Assembly (NCBI RefSeq): GCF_026968045.1
Contig: NZ_JAPVBQ010000001.1
Span: 1,253,238-1,317,237, forward strand
Direction of reading: 5' to 3'
Source of the DNA: Modestobacter sp. VKM Ac-2977
Lineage (GTDB): Bacteria > Actinomycetota > Actinomycetes > Mycobacteriales > Geodermatophilaceae
Length of the DNA: 64,000 nt
Part shown: positions 1 through 7,895 of the stretch, one piece after another
Numbering within the stretch: position 1 is the first letter of the stretch
Layout of the letters: every line of letters starts with the position of its first letter
The notes under the pieces: model-generated
The model's input: only the letters and a program-made list of their open reading frames with translations
Told to the model about the DNA's origin: nothing
The model's database searches: none
Program-made: the position numbers and the translations under genes

Positions 1-742
1 CCGTACGGGTGTTGAGCGCCCCCACCTGCAGGACGCGGGCCAGCACGTGGGCCAGCGGGATGAACAGCAGCAGCGAGCCGTCGGGGTTCATGAACCGGCT
101 CAGCAACGTCATGCCGTTGCGGATCTCGAACAGGAAGTTCGCGTGGGTGAGCTCGCAGCCCTTGGGCCGGCCGGTGGTGCCGCTGGTGTAGATCAGCGTG
201 GCCAGGCTGCCGGCGGAGAGGCTGGCCCGCCGGGCGGTCAGCTCGCTGTCGGGCACGTCGGCGCCGGCGGTGGTCAGGGTGTCCAGACCGCCGTCGTCGA
301 TCACCCAGACCGAGCCCAGCTCGGGGGCCTCGGAGCGCACGGACTCCACGGACGCGGCGTGGTCGGCGTTCTCCACCACGACCGCCCGCGCGCCGGAGTC
401 GGAGAGGATCCAGGCCACCTGGTCGGCGCTGGAGGTCTCGTACATCGGGACGACGACGGCGCCGGCGGTCCAGATGGCGTAGTCGAGGACCGTCCACTCG
501 TAGCGGGTACGGGCCATCAGCCCGACCCGGTCGCCGGCCTGCACGCCACCGGCGATCAGCCCCTTGGCGACACCGGCGACCTCGGCGGCGAACTCCGCGT
601 AGGTGACGTCGACCCACTGGCCGGCCTGTTGGCGTCGCAGCCCGACCTCGTCGGGGTGCTCGGCCGCGTTCGTGGCGACCATGTCCGTCAGGGCGTCTTC
701 GGGCCCCACGCTGGCGGTTGGGGGAACGCTCAGTTCGCGCAC
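1..742 (-). CDS. Long-chain fatty-acid--CoA ligase (FadD15-like), N-terminal part
   Basis: AMP-forming acyl-CoA synthetase that activates fatty acids through an acyl-adenylate. Only the first 247 residues are in the window; the rest lies beyond the left edge. Translating the minus strand from the GTG at 742 gives an uninterrupted frame with the adenylate-forming signature YTSGTTGRPKG near residues 182-192, then the ELTHANF and IPLAHVLARV blocks typical of bacterial long-chain ligases. A purine-rich GAGAGGA lies a few bases before the GTG. It is divergent from the SRPBCC gene at 916, the same arrangement as fadD15 beside Rv2185c in M. tuberculosis (from memory). The family is clear; substrate chain length is not determined by this fragment. 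Confidence 0.93.
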   Translation of the reverse strand, partial: MRELSVPPTASVGPEDALTDMVATNAAEHPDEVGLRRQQAGQWVDVTYAEFAAEVAGVAKGLIAGGVQAGDRVGLMARTRYEWTVLDYAIWTAGAVVVPMYETSSADQVAWILSDSGARAVVVENADHAASVESVRSEAPELGSVWVIDDGGLDTLTTAGADVPDSELTARRASLSAGSLATLIYTSGTTGRPKGCELTHANFLFEIRNGMTLLSRFMNPDGSLLLFIPLAHVLARVLQVGALNTRT

Positions 743-902
743 GCCGTCCTCTCTGTCCTGCCCGGCCGGGGGCTCCGTCGCCCCGCCGCTCCGGACCAGG
801 GTCCGGGGCCAATCTAGTCCGCGCGGCCACCGTGCAGTAGCCGAGCGGCCCCCTGTGGGGGAGGAGGCCCGGGAGGAGGCCAGGTCGGGGGTGGGCAGCG
901 AC

Positions 903-908
903 TACCCT
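903..908 (+). promoter_or_regulatory. -10 element TACCCT, leaderless start of the SRPBCC gene
   Basis: TACCCT is followed by 7 nt and then the ATG at 916, a spacing that puts the transcription start on the start codon. No Shine-Dalgarno sequence is visible. Confidence 0.5.
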
Positions 909-915
909 CCGCCCC

Positions 916-1347
916 ATGGCTGACCAGTCCACCCAGTCGATCGTCATCGACGCGCCTGCGGCCGAGGTCATGGCCGTGATCGCCGACTTCCCGGCCTACC
1001 CCTCGTGGGTGTCGGCAGCCAAGCAGGTGGAGGTGCTCGAGACCGGGGCGGACGGGCGCGCCCGCCGGGTCCACTTCGTGCTCGACGCCGGTGCGGTCCA
1101 GGACGACTACGTCCTGGCCTACACGTGGGACGACGACCGCCGGGTCGACTGGACGCTGGTGCAGGGCCAGATGCAGAAGCAGCAGGACGGGTCCTACTCC
1201 CTGGCCGAGTCCGGGGGCCGCACCACCGTCACGTACTCCATCACGATCGACCTCTCGATCCCGATGCTCGGGATGATCAAGCGCAAGGCGGAGAAGGTCA
1301 TCCTGGACACCGCGCTCAAGGAGCTCAAGAAGCGCGTCGAGGGCTGA
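916..1347 (+). CDS. SRPBCC family protein (polyketide cyclase/dehydrase-like, Rv2185c-type)
   Basis: A 143-residue single-domain START/SRPBCC protein with a hydrophobic ligand-binding cavity. The N-terminus (IVIDAPAAEVMAVIADFPAYPSW) is the usual strand-helix opening of Polyketide_cyc proteins, and the C-terminal long amphipathic helix (IKRKAEKVILDTALKELKKRV) closes the fold. The ligand is unknown. In mycobacteria the homologue (Rv2185c) also sits next to a FadD and an ArsA-like ATPase, so a role with lipid substrates is plausible but only inferred. It overlaps the next gene by one base (TGATG at 1345-1349), indicating translational coupling. Confidence 0.88.
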   Translation: MADQSTQSIVIDAPAAEVMAVIADFPAYPSWVSAAKQVEVLETGADGRARRVHFVLDAGAVQDDYVLAYTWDDDRRVDWTLVQGQMQKQQDGSYSLAESGGRTTVTYSITIDLSIPMLGMIKRKAEKVILDTALKELKKRVEG

Positions 1348-2528
1348 TGCGCGCCGTGCAGGTCCTCCTCGTGACCGGCCCCGGTGGCGCCGGCAGCTCC
1401 ACCGTCGCCGCGGCCACCGCCGCGCGGCTGGCCGCGGCCGGTTCCCGGTGCGTGCTCCTCACCGGCCAGCCGGCCGGGATCGCCGACCTGACCGACCGGG
1501 TGACCGTCGACGTCGTCGCTCCCCAGCCCGCGCTGGAGGAGCTGTGGGACCGGCACGCCGGTCAGCTGGCCGACGCGCTGCCGTCGCTCACCGTGCCGCC
1601 GGCCTCCTCGGTCGTCCCGCTCCCCGGCGTCGCCGAGTTCGCGCTGCTCACCGCCCTGGCCGGGCACCTCCGTGACGGGGACACCGACGTCGTCGTGCTG
1701 GACCCCGGTCCGACCGCGACGGCGACGGCGCTGCTCGGCCTCCCCGGGGGGCTGCGGTGGTGGCTGGCGCAGGCCGCGCCGACCCGGCTCCGGGTGCTCG
1801 CCACGCTGCGTGCGGCCGCCACCCCGGGCCGCGCCGGGGTCACCGCCGGGCTGCTCGCCGGCGTCGCGGCGACGGAGGAACTGCTGGACGCGGTGGCGCT
1901 GGCCGACCCCGCCCGCACCGCCGTCCACCTGGTGCTGCGCCCCGACGCAGCGGCGGCAGCGCACCTGCGGCACGCGGCCACCGCGCTGGGCGTCCTGGGT
2001 CAGCGGATCGCCTCGGTCACCGTCTCCCGGCTGCTCCCGAGCGGCTCGGGGGAGTGGTGGCAGCAGCGGGCCGCGGTGCAGGAGCAGGCGGTGCGCTCGG
2101 TGCGCGCGCTCATGGACCCGGTGCGGGAGGTGGCCGAGGCCGCGGTCGCCCCCGCCGGCGTCGCCGACCTCCTGGCGCTGGGCGCCGCCGTGCCGGAGAC
2201 CGCGGTGCAGCCGCCCTCCCGCGCCGTGCCCCGCCGGGTCGGCGGGGAGTGGCTGCTCGACGTGCCGCTGCCCTTCACCCGCCGCGGCGAGGTCGAGCTG
2301 ACCCGCTGGGCCGACGACCTCGTGGTCACCGCGGGCGGGGTGCGCCGATCGCTCCCGCTGGACGCACTGCTCCGCCGGTGCACGGTCTCCGGTGGGGCGT
2401 TGACCGATCCGGGCACCGCCCGGGCGGTGCTGGAGGTGCGCTTCGTCCCCGACCCGGCCCAGTGGCCGGCCGGGCTGCTCGCCGCCGGCGCTGCGGCGGG
2501 TGCGCCGGCCGAGGGGGGCGGGGCATGA
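1347..2528 (+). CDS. ArsA/MinD-like ATPase homologue (Rv2184c-type) with degenerate P-loop
   Basis: A 393-residue protein opening with MRAVQVLLVTGPGGAGSST, the deviant Walker A position of ArsA/GET3/MinD-type ATPases. The canonical motif is (K)GGxGK[ST]; here the invariant Lys is replaced (GGAGSST), so nucleotide hydrolysis may be weak or lost. The C-terminal stretch (GEWLLDVPLPFTRRGEVEL, later DDLVVTAGGVRRSLPL) matches the small beta domain at the end of ArsA-like proteins. It starts one base inside the SRPBCC stop codon and its own TGA overlaps the next ATG (ATGA at 2525-2528), so the three genes form a coupled operon with glucokinase. Function unknown. Confidence 0.82.
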   Translation: MRAVQVLLVTGPGGAGSSTVAAATAARLAAAGSRCVLLTGQPAGIADLTDRVTVDVVAPQPALEELWDRHAGQLADALPSLTVPPASSVVPLPGVAEFALLTALAGHLRDGDTDVVVLDPGPTATATALLGLPGGLRWWLAQAAPTRLRVLATLRAAATPGRAGVTAGLLAGVAATEELLDAVALADPARTAVHLVLRPDAAAAAHLRHAATALGVLGQRIASVTVSRLLPSGSGEWWQQRAAVQEQAVRSVRALMDPVREVAEAAVAPAGVADLLALGAAVPETAVQPPSRAVPRRVGGEWLLDVPLPFTRRGEVELTRWADDLVVTAGGVRRSLPLDALLRRCTVSGGALTDPGTARAVLEVRFVPDPAQWPAGLLAAGAAAGAPAEGGGA

Positions 2529-3001
2529 CCGCACCCGGCCCCGACTGGGTCGAGCAGGTCCGTCGGCTGGCGGCGGGACTGGCCGCCGAGCACGCGGCGG
2601 GCACGCGGCTGACCGACGTCCTGGGCGACCTGCTGGACACCCCTGCCGCACGGCCCGACGCCGCCTCCCGGCCCGAGGACGACGGTGCGGCGACGAGGCC
2701 ACAGCCGGCGGACGACTGTCGCTGGTGCCCGGTGTGCGTGGGCCTGGCGGCGCTGCGCGGACGCCGTCCGGACCTGGTCGAGGCGCTCGCCGACGTGCTG
2801 ACCAGCGCCGCCACCGCACTCCGCGCCCAGGCCGGCACGCAGCCGGCCGACTCACCCCGCACCAACCCGGACGGCAGCGTCGCCGCGCCCGAGGCCCCTG
2901 CCCCCGACGTCCGCACCGCGGGCGCGCCAGCCCCTCCCGAGGAGACCGTGACCCACCCGGCCCCCGCCCCCGCCCCCGTCCAGCGGATCGACGTCGCATG
3001 A
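2525..3001 (+). CDS. Uncharacterised Cys-rich-motif protein with Pro/Ala-rich tail
   Basis: A 158-residue protein that I do not recognise beyond its conserved place between the ArsA-like ATPase and glucokinase. The N-terminal ~45 residues are helical and charged (PDWVEQVRRLAAGLAAEHAAG). The centre carries CRWCPVC, a possible metal site, followed by a helix (GLAALRGRRPDLVEALADVL). The last ~60 residues are Pro/Ala-rich and probably disordered (PAPAPAPVQRIDVA at the end). It overlaps both neighbours by 4 bases (ATGA at each end), so all are co-translated. Confidence 0.75.
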   Translation: MTAPGPDWVEQVRRLAAGLAAEHAAGTRLTDVLGDLLDTPAARPDAASRPEDDGAATRPQPADDCRWCPVCVGLAALRGRRPDLVEALADVLTSAATALRAQAGTQPADSPRTNPDGSVAAPEAPAPDVRTAGAPAPPEETVTHPAPAPAPVQRIDVA

Positions 3002-4011
3002 CCGCCCCCGACCCTGCCCCGACCGCGACCGGCCGGGCCGCCCAGCTGCCTGCGCTGGGCATCGACATCGGCGGCACCAAGGTCGCCGGCGGTGTCGTCG
3101 CCCCCGACGGCACCATCCTGGACACCGCCCGCCGGGCCACCCCGGGCAAGTCGGTGACCGCCACCGAGGACGCCATCTCGGCCGTGGTCGACGAGCTCGC
3201 GCAGCGGCACGGCGGCCCGCTGGTCGGGGTGGGCGTCGGCGCGGCCGGCTGGTTCGACCGCACCGGTGACACCGTGCTGTTCAGCCCGCACCTGGCCTGG
3301 CGCAACCAGGCGCTGCGCAAGGACCTCGCCGGCCGACTGCAGCGTCCGCTCTGGGTGGGCAACGACGCCGACGCGGCCGCCTGGGCCGAGTACCGCTACG
3401 GCGCGGCCCGCGGCAGCAGCCTGATGCTGATGATCACCCTGGGCACCGGGATCGGCGGCGGCATCGTCATCGACGGCCGGCTGCAACGGGGCTCGCACGG
3501 CGTGGCCGGCGAGTGGGGCCACATGCGCGTGGTTCCCGACGGCCGGCTGTGTGCCTGTGGCAACCGCGGGTGCTGGGAGCAGTACGCCAGCGGGAACGCG
3601 CTGGGCCACACCGCCCGCGAGGTCGCCGACCACTCACCGGCGGCCGCGGCCGACCTGCTCGACCGGGTGGACGGCAACGCCGCGCGGCTCACCGGGGAGG
3701 TCGTGGCCCGGGCCGCGGCCGACGGCGACCCGCTGGCCATCGAGCTGCTGTGCGAGGTCGGCACCTGGCTGGGGCAGGGGATCGCCGATCTCTCGGCGAT
3801 CCTCGACCCGGACGTGGTGGTGATCGGGGGCGGGGTGAGCGTGCTCGGCGAGACGGTGCTGGCGCCGGCCCGGGAACGCCTGGAGCGGGCGCTGCCCGGT
3901 CGTGGGTTCCGGCCCGGGCCGCGGGTGGTCGCCGCCGAGCTGGGTGCGCAGGCCGGGCTGGTCGGCGCCGCCGACCTGGTGCGCCGAGCGGTGGCCGACG
4001 GCGACTGCTGA
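2998..4011 (+). CDS. ROK-family glucokinase
   Basis: Cytoplasmic sugar kinase phosphorylating glucose at the entry of glycolysis. The 337-residue protein has the ROK phosphate loop LGIDIGGTKVAGG near residue 20, the catalytic/substrate block VGNDADAAAWAEYRYG, the phosphate motif LGTGIGGGIV, the sugar-binding HGVAGEWGHM, and the zinc cluster CACGNRGCWEQYASG that defines the ROK family. Its extra N-terminal ~20 residues are Pro/Ala/Thr-rich. It is the last gene of the coupled operon starting at 916 and is followed at once by a GC hairpin. A ROK repressor is excluded because there is no N-terminal helix-turn-helix. ATP versus polyphosphate use is not settled by the sequence. Confidence 0.93.
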   Translation: MTAPDPAPTATGRAAQLPALGIDIGGTKVAGGVVAPDGTILDTARRATPGKSVTATEDAISAVVDELAQRHGGPLVGVGVGAAGWFDRTGDTVLFSPHLAWRNQALRKDLAGRLQRPLWVGNDADAAAWAEYRYGAARGSSLMLMITLGTGIGGGIVIDGRLQRGSHGVAGEWGHMRVVPDGRLCACGNRGCWEQYASGNALGHTAREVADHSPAAAADLLDRVDGNAARLTGEVVARAAADGDPLAIELLCEVGTWLGQGIADLSAILDPDVVVIGGGVSVLGETVLAPARERLERALPGRGFRPGPRVVAAELGAQAGLVGAADLVRRAVADGDC

Positions 4012-4012
4012 G

Positions 4013-4032
4013 GGCCTCCCCGCTGGGAGGCC
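4013..4032. terminator. Hairpin terminator between convergent genes
   Basis: GGCCTCCC and GGGAGGCC form a perfect 8-bp stem around a 4-nt loop. It lies in the 26-bp gap between the converging glucokinase and LOR/SDH genes and could serve both. There is no T tract. Confidence 0.65.
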
Positions 4033-4037
4033 GCCGG

Positions 4038-5270
4038 TCACTCGGGGGCGAGCTCGCGGGCCAGCTGCTCGAGGAACAGGCCGATGTCGGTGACGATGCC
4101 CATCGCCTGGGCGCTGCCCCGGTCGGCCAGCTTGGTCACCGTCGCGGGGTTGATGTCCACGCAGACGAGCGGCACCGAGGCCGGGAGGATGTTCCCGGTG
4201 GCGATCGAGTGCAGCATCGTGGCCACCATGATCGCGAAGCCGACGTCGGGCAGCTCGGCGCGCATCGCCCGCTGACCGTCGATCACGTCGGTGATGACGT
4301 CGGGCAGCGGGCCGTCGTCGCGCACCGAGCCGACCAGCACGAACGGCTTGTCGGCCTGCACCATCGCGTGCATCACCCCGCCGGTGAGGACGCCGGTCTC
4401 CACCGCTGCGGCGATCGACCCGGCCGCCCGGATGGTGTTGATCGCCCGGATGTGGTGCTCGTGCCCGTGCGGCACGCCCGACCCCTTCGCCAGGTCGACC
4501 CCGAGCGAGGTGCCGAACAGCGCGGACTCGATGTCGTGGGTGGCGAGCGCGTTGCCGGCGAACAGGACGTCGACGTAGCCGGCCTGTACGAGCCGGACCA
4601 TCGCCGGTGCAGCACCGGTGTGCACCACGGCCGGGCCGCCCACCCACAGCACCCGCTTCCCGGTGGCCTTGACCTCCCGCATCCGCTCGGCGATCTGGCG
4701 CACCAGGAGCGCCTGGGGCTTCTCGCTGGAGACCGAGGAGGACATGAAGCCGAAGTCGTCCTCGTCGCCGCGAGGTGCCTGCGGGGGGAGTTCCACGCGC
4801 ACGCCGTGGGCGCCGCAGACCACGGCGTCCCCGGCCCGCACGTCGCTGACCGGGACGGTGCGCACGACCGGACCATCGGTCACCACCAGGCCGCAGTCCA
4901 TCTCCGGGCGCTGCACCCGCAGCCACTCCCGGTCCAGCCGGACCAGGGTCTCCAGGTTGGTGGTCGAGTAGAAGTCCTCCGGGAAGACGCCGTCGGAGGG
5001 CGCGGGCCGGGTCGTCGCCGTCCCGGGGTCGACGGCGTTGGCCCCGTGCACCTGCACCCGCATCAGGATCCGGTCCAGCAGTTCGGGCTCGGTCGCGCTG
5101 ACCTCGACCAGCGCCCGGGACTCGTCCTGGTGCTGACGGCCCAGGTCCAGGCTGTCGATCCGGTAGTCACCGCCGTACTCGAGGACGTCGTCGAGCACCC
5201 GGGCGAGGATGCCGGTGTCCATCAGGTGACCGGTCAGGGTGACGACGGCAGAGTGCGTCGAGGAGCTCAT
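4038..5270 (-). CDS. TIGR00300-type LOR/SDH protein, ornithine cyclodeaminase-like
   Basis: A 410-residue protein of the TIGR00300/LOR-SDH domain family. Characterised relatives are an alternative ornithine cyclodeaminase of methanogens and the C-terminal half of the cyanobacterial arginine dihydrolases ArgZ/AgrE. The N-terminal ~100 residues (VVTLTGHLMDTGILARVLDDVLEYGGDYRI) form the first LOR subdomain. The C-terminal half has the family blocks VLWVGGPAVVHTGAAPAMVRL, FAGNALATHDIESALFGTSLG, and HEHHIRAINTIRAAGSI. There is no arginine-dihydrolase domain in front, so proline formation from ornithine is the best guess. No other arginine or proline genes are adjacent. The ATG at 5270 gives the expected MSSSTHSAVVTLTGH start. 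Confidence 0.8.
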   Translation of the reverse strand: MSSSTHSAVVTLTGHLMDTGILARVLDDVLEYGGDYRIDSLDLGRQHQDESRALVEVSATEPELLDRILMRVQVHGANAVDPGTATTRPAPSDGVFPEDFYSTTNLETLVRLDREWLRVQRPEMDCGLVVTDGPVVRTVPVSDVRAGDAVVCGAHGVRVELPPQAPRGDEDDFGFMSSSVSSEKPQALLVRQIAERMREVKATGKRVLWVGGPAVVHTGAAPAMVRLVQAGYVDVLFAGNALATHDIESALFGTSLGVDLAKGSGVPHGHEHHIRAINTIRAAGSIAAAVETGVLTGGVMHAMVQADKPFVLVGSVRDDGPLPDVITDVIDGQRAMRAELPDVGFAIMVATMLHSIATGNILPASVPLVCVDINPATVTKLADRGSAQAMGIVTDIGLFLEQLARELAPE

Positions 5271-5314
5271 CCTGCGGAGGCTAGCCGCCCCCGTGCGCCA
5301 CCCGAGGTCCTCCT

Positions 5315-6007
5315 TCAGACGACGGCGCCGTTGTCGCCGTCGTCGGAGTCGCGGTCCCGCATCCGGGACACCAGCACGCTGACGCCGCCCACCACCGCGG
5401 CCACCCCGAGCACCAGGCCGAGGTCGAGGGACAGGCCGACCCGGGTCGGGGCGACGAGGAGCACGGCGCCGAGGCCGATGAGCAGCAGCGCGTAGAGGGA
5501 GGCCGGGGCCAGCACTGGCAGCGGTGGGGGAGGGGGCGGCTCGTAGTGGTCGTCGAAGGCGTCCAGCACCGACCGCTCGGCCGGCGGCGGGGGCGGGTCG
5601 TCTCGCGGTTCGGCGGCCACCACGTTGCGGCCGTGCTCGGCCTCGAAGGCGGCGACGATCCGGGCGAACTCTGCGTCCTCGTCGGTGACCCGGTCCGACC
5701 GCGGCGGCGCGGGCCGGGGGGTGGCCGGTTCGTCGGTGTGCCGTTCGACGACGGCGGCGGCCTCGGCGCGCTGGGCGCGGTCGACGAACAACCGGTCCGA
5801 CGGCGGACTCGGGAAGGAGACGCTGCGGGTGTAGGGCTGCACGTCGGTGGCCGGCTCGAGGTAGGCGGCGATCCCGGCGGTGGCCAGCAGGTCGAGCAGG
5901 TGCTCGCCCACCCGCGGGTCGACGTCGCGCAGCGGGTGCCACAGCATGGCGTCCAGCCCGTTGTCGCGGCGGCCGCGGCCGCGGCCCGGACCGCGGGGGA
6001 GCGTCAC
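5315..6007 (-). CDS. Uncharacterised membrane protein with N-terminal cytosolic domain
   Basis: A 230-residue protein. Residues ~15-70 (HPLRDVDPRVGEHLLDLLATAGIAAYLEP, then SDRLFVD) resemble a small cytosolic domain found in actinobacterial proteins beside this esterase. The middle is Pro-rich and acidic (PPPPPAERSVLDAFDDHYEPPPPPPLP). Two membrane segments sit near the C-terminus (SLYALLLIGLGAVLLVAP and LGLVLGVAAVVGGVSVLV), followed by an acidic tail. I cannot assign a function. The GTG start is chosen because it overlaps the esterase stop codon (GTGA at 6007-6004), which indicates co-translation with the esterase. Confidence 0.75.
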   Translation of the reverse strand: MTLPRGPGRGRGRRDNGLDAMLWHPLRDVDPRVGEHLLDLLATAGIAAYLEPATDVQPYTRSVSFPSPPSDRLFVDRAQRAEAAAVVERHTDEPATPRPAPPRSDRVTDEDAEFARIVAAFEAEHGRNVVAAEPRDDPPPPPAERSVLDAFDDHYEPPPPPPLPVLAPASLYALLLIGLGAVLLVAPTRVGLSLDLGLVLGVAAVVGGVSVLVSRMRDRDSDDGDNGAVV

Positions 6008-6795
6008 GAGCTGCTCGCCCGGGCCGCGGGGACGCGCTCCTGGATCCACTCCACCGACCGGGCGAAGACCATCGGTGCGTCGTTGTCCAGGGTGGCCACG
6101 TGGTAGCTCTCGTGCAGCAGCACCTCGGTGGTGTCGGTGCTGCCGACGCCGGCCAGCAGCACCCGGGTCGAAGCGGGCTCCACGACGTGGTCGGTGACGC
6201 TGCGGAACACCAGCAGCGGGGCCCGTACGGAGCCGAGGTCGGCGCGGACGGCGGCCCACAGCCGGCGGAGGGCCAGCGCGGCCCGGGTGGGCAGCCGCGG
6301 GTAGGCCAGCTCCACCGGCCCCGGCTTCTTGATGTCGTTGGCGACCGGTGCCCAGGCCGGGGTGAGCCGCGCCAGCACCGGCAGCAGCCGGGCATCGCGT
6401 CGTTCGGTGAGCAGCGAGGGGTTGACCAGCACCAGGGCGGCCACGTCGTCCGGACGCCGCTGGGCCAGCCGCAGCGCCAGGGTGCCGCCCATCGACAGCC
6501 CGGCCACCACCACCGAGCTGCACCGGCCGCGCAGGTCGTCCAGTGCAGTGGACAGCGCGCCGTACCAGTCCTCCTCGGTGCTGGTGTTGGCGTCCTGCCA
6601 GCGGGTGCCGTGGCCGGGCAGCAGCGGGCAGCGCACGGTCAGGCCGGCGGCCGCCAGGTGCTCGCCCCAGGCCCGCAGGCTCTGCGGCGTGCTGGTGAAC
6701 CCGTGGCACAGCAGCACCCCGACCGGCCCGCCCGGCAGGTCGAACGGGGCGGCGCCGGGCATCAGCGACCCGGCCTGCGGTGCGGCCTGCGGCAT
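6004..6795 (-). CDS. Alpha/beta-hydrolase carboxylesterase (Est30/monoacylglycerol lipase-like)
   Basis: A 263-residue serine hydrolase. It has the oxyanion-hole strand LLCHGFTSTPQSLRAWGEHL, the nucleophile elbow GLSMGG (Ser near residue 100), the acid in SVTDHVV (about 200) and the His in ESYHVATLDND (about 230), the pattern of Geobacillus Est30-type carboxylesterases. A very good ribosome site, GGAGG, lies 5 nt before the ATG at 6795. No signal peptide is visible, so it acts in the cytosol, probably on acyl esters or monoglycerides. It is divergent from the acyltransferase PlsC at 6889, which makes a lipid turnover context plausible. Confidence 0.9.
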   Translation of the reverse strand: MPQAAPQAGSLMPGAAPFDLPGGPVGVLLCHGFTSTPQSLRAWGEHLAAAGLTVRCPLLPGHGTRWQDANTSTEEDWYGALSTALDDLRGRCSSVVVAGLSMGGTLALRLAQRRPDDVAALVLVNPSLLTERRDARLLPVLARLTPAWAPVANDIKKPGPVELAYPRLPTRAALALRRLWAAVRADLGSVRAPLLVFRSVTDHVVEPASTRVLLAGVGSTDTTEVLLHESYHVATLDNDAPMVFARSVEWIQERVPAARASSS

Positions 6796-6836
6796 CGGTC
6801 CTCCGGAGCGGTCTGGCCGTGCGGCGTCGGCTGCGA

Positions 6837-6866
6837 TTGTCGGGTTGTTGTGCGCCTCCTTAGTCT
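6837..6866 (+). promoter_or_regulatory. Promoter of the PlsC gene
   Basis: TTGTCG (6837-6842) and TAGTCT (6861-6866) are separated by 18 bp and followed 22 nt later by the TTG start with a GAGGGAGG ribosome site. It lies in the 93-bp divergent gap between the esterase and plsC. Confidence 0.45.
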
Positions 6867-6888
6867 GACAGTCGCTGAGGGAGGCGCG

Positions 6889-7671
6889 TTGTTCTACTGG
6901 TTCCTCAAGTTCGTGGCCCTCGGGCCGATCGTCAGGCTCGTGTTCCGGCCCCGCGCCGAGGGCATGGAGCACGTTCCGTCGACCGGTGCGGCGATCATCG
7001 CCAGCAACCACCTGTCGGCGGCGGACTGGATCTTCATGCCGCTGTCGCTGCGTCGGCGGGTCACCTTCCTCGCCAAGGCCGAGTACTTCACCGGCAGCGG
7101 GCCCAAGGGGGCCGCCCAGCGTCTCTTCTTCGGCGGCAGCGGCCAGGTGCCGATCGACCGCACCAACGCCTCCGCGGCCGAGGACGCGATCCGCACCGGC
7201 ATCCGCATCCTCACCCAGGGCAGGCTGCTGGGCATCTACCCCGAGGGCACCCGGTCGCCCGACGGTCGGCTGTTCCGCGGGAAGACCGGCATCGCCCGGA
7301 TGACCCTGGAGACCGGCGCGCCCGTCGTCCCGGTGGCGATGGTCTACGAGCCGCGCGCGGTCCCGCTGCCCGGCGAGCTCGGCCGCCGGCTCAGCAAGCA
7401 CATGGTGCGGGTCGTGGTGCGGTTCGGGGAGCCGCTGGACTTCTCCCGCTACGACGGGCTCTCCGGCGACCGCTTCGTCGAGCGGTCGATCACCGACGAG
7501 ATCATGTACGAGATCATGGAGCTCTCCGGCCAGGAGTACGTCGACCTCTACGGCGCGAAGGTGAAGAAGTCGATGGACACCACCGGCGTCACCGCGACCG
7601 AGGCCGTGTCCCGGCTGCAGCCACCGCCGCACGAGGCCGCCGACCGGCTGCCCAGCTCGCTGGCCGGCTGA
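6889..7671 (+). CDS. plsC: 1-acyl-sn-glycerol-3-phosphate acyltransferase (PlsC, Rv2182c-like)
   Basis: Transfers an acyl chain to lysophosphatidic acid in phospholipid synthesis. The 260-residue protein has the NHxxxxD catalytic box as NHLSAADWIF near residue 40, the acyl-acceptor motif YPEGTRSPDGRLFRGKTG near 118, and APVVPVAMV, all in family order. The first ~20 residues (FYWFLKFVALGPIVRLVF) are hydrophobic and probably membrane-associated. The start is a TTG at 6889: GAGGGAGG lies 4 nt upstream and no ATG or GTG in frame fits better. Synteny with Rv2182c supports the assignment. The last ~30 residues are a variable extension. Confidence 0.92.
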   Translation: MFYWFLKFVALGPIVRLVFRPRAEGMEHVPSTGAAIIASNHLSAADWIFMPLSLRRRVTFLAKAEYFTGSGPKGAAQRLFFGGSGQVPIDRTNASAAEDAIRTGIRILTQGRLLGIYPEGTRSPDGRLFRGKTGIARMTLETGAPVVPVAMVYEPRAVPLPGELGRRLSKHMVRVVVRFGEPLDFSRYDGLSGDRFVERSITDEIMYEIMELSGQEYVDLYGAKVKKSMDTTGVTATEAVSRLQPPPHEAADRLPSSLAG

Positions 7672-7780
7672 GCCCCTCCGCGCGACACCGGCCCGCTCCC
7701 CGGAGACGGGGAGCCGGCCGCTGGTCACGGGGCCGGGCGGAGGGCGTCGGACGGCGGGGACGACGACGTACGACTGAGCG

Positions 7781-7795
7781 TTGTGCAGTGCACAA
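7781..7795. promoter_or_regulatory. Perfect palindrome TTGTGCA-G-TGCACAA, operator candidate
   Basis: Two 7-bp arms flank a single central G, 101-115 bp before the probable antiporter start at 7896. The symmetry and size suit a dimeric regulator. It is the only AT-containing palindrome in this GC-rich intergenic stretch. The regulator is unknown. Confidence 0.4.
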
Positions 7796-7895
7796 CAAGA
7801 CGGTGTGTGGCCGGACGTCGACTCGGGCAGTGCCCCCAGATGTGCTCCCGGATCGACGCCCCGGCGCTGCGGCGCCCGACCGCCCGCTGATCGGG

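Noticed and set aside
47-817. Long open frames antisense or out of frame to real genes, such as 47-817 plus, 3513-5495 plus and 59335-62484 minus
   Set aside because: They are shadows produced by the high GC content: Arg/Gly/Pro-rich or His-rich translations without domains, lying over well-supported genes.
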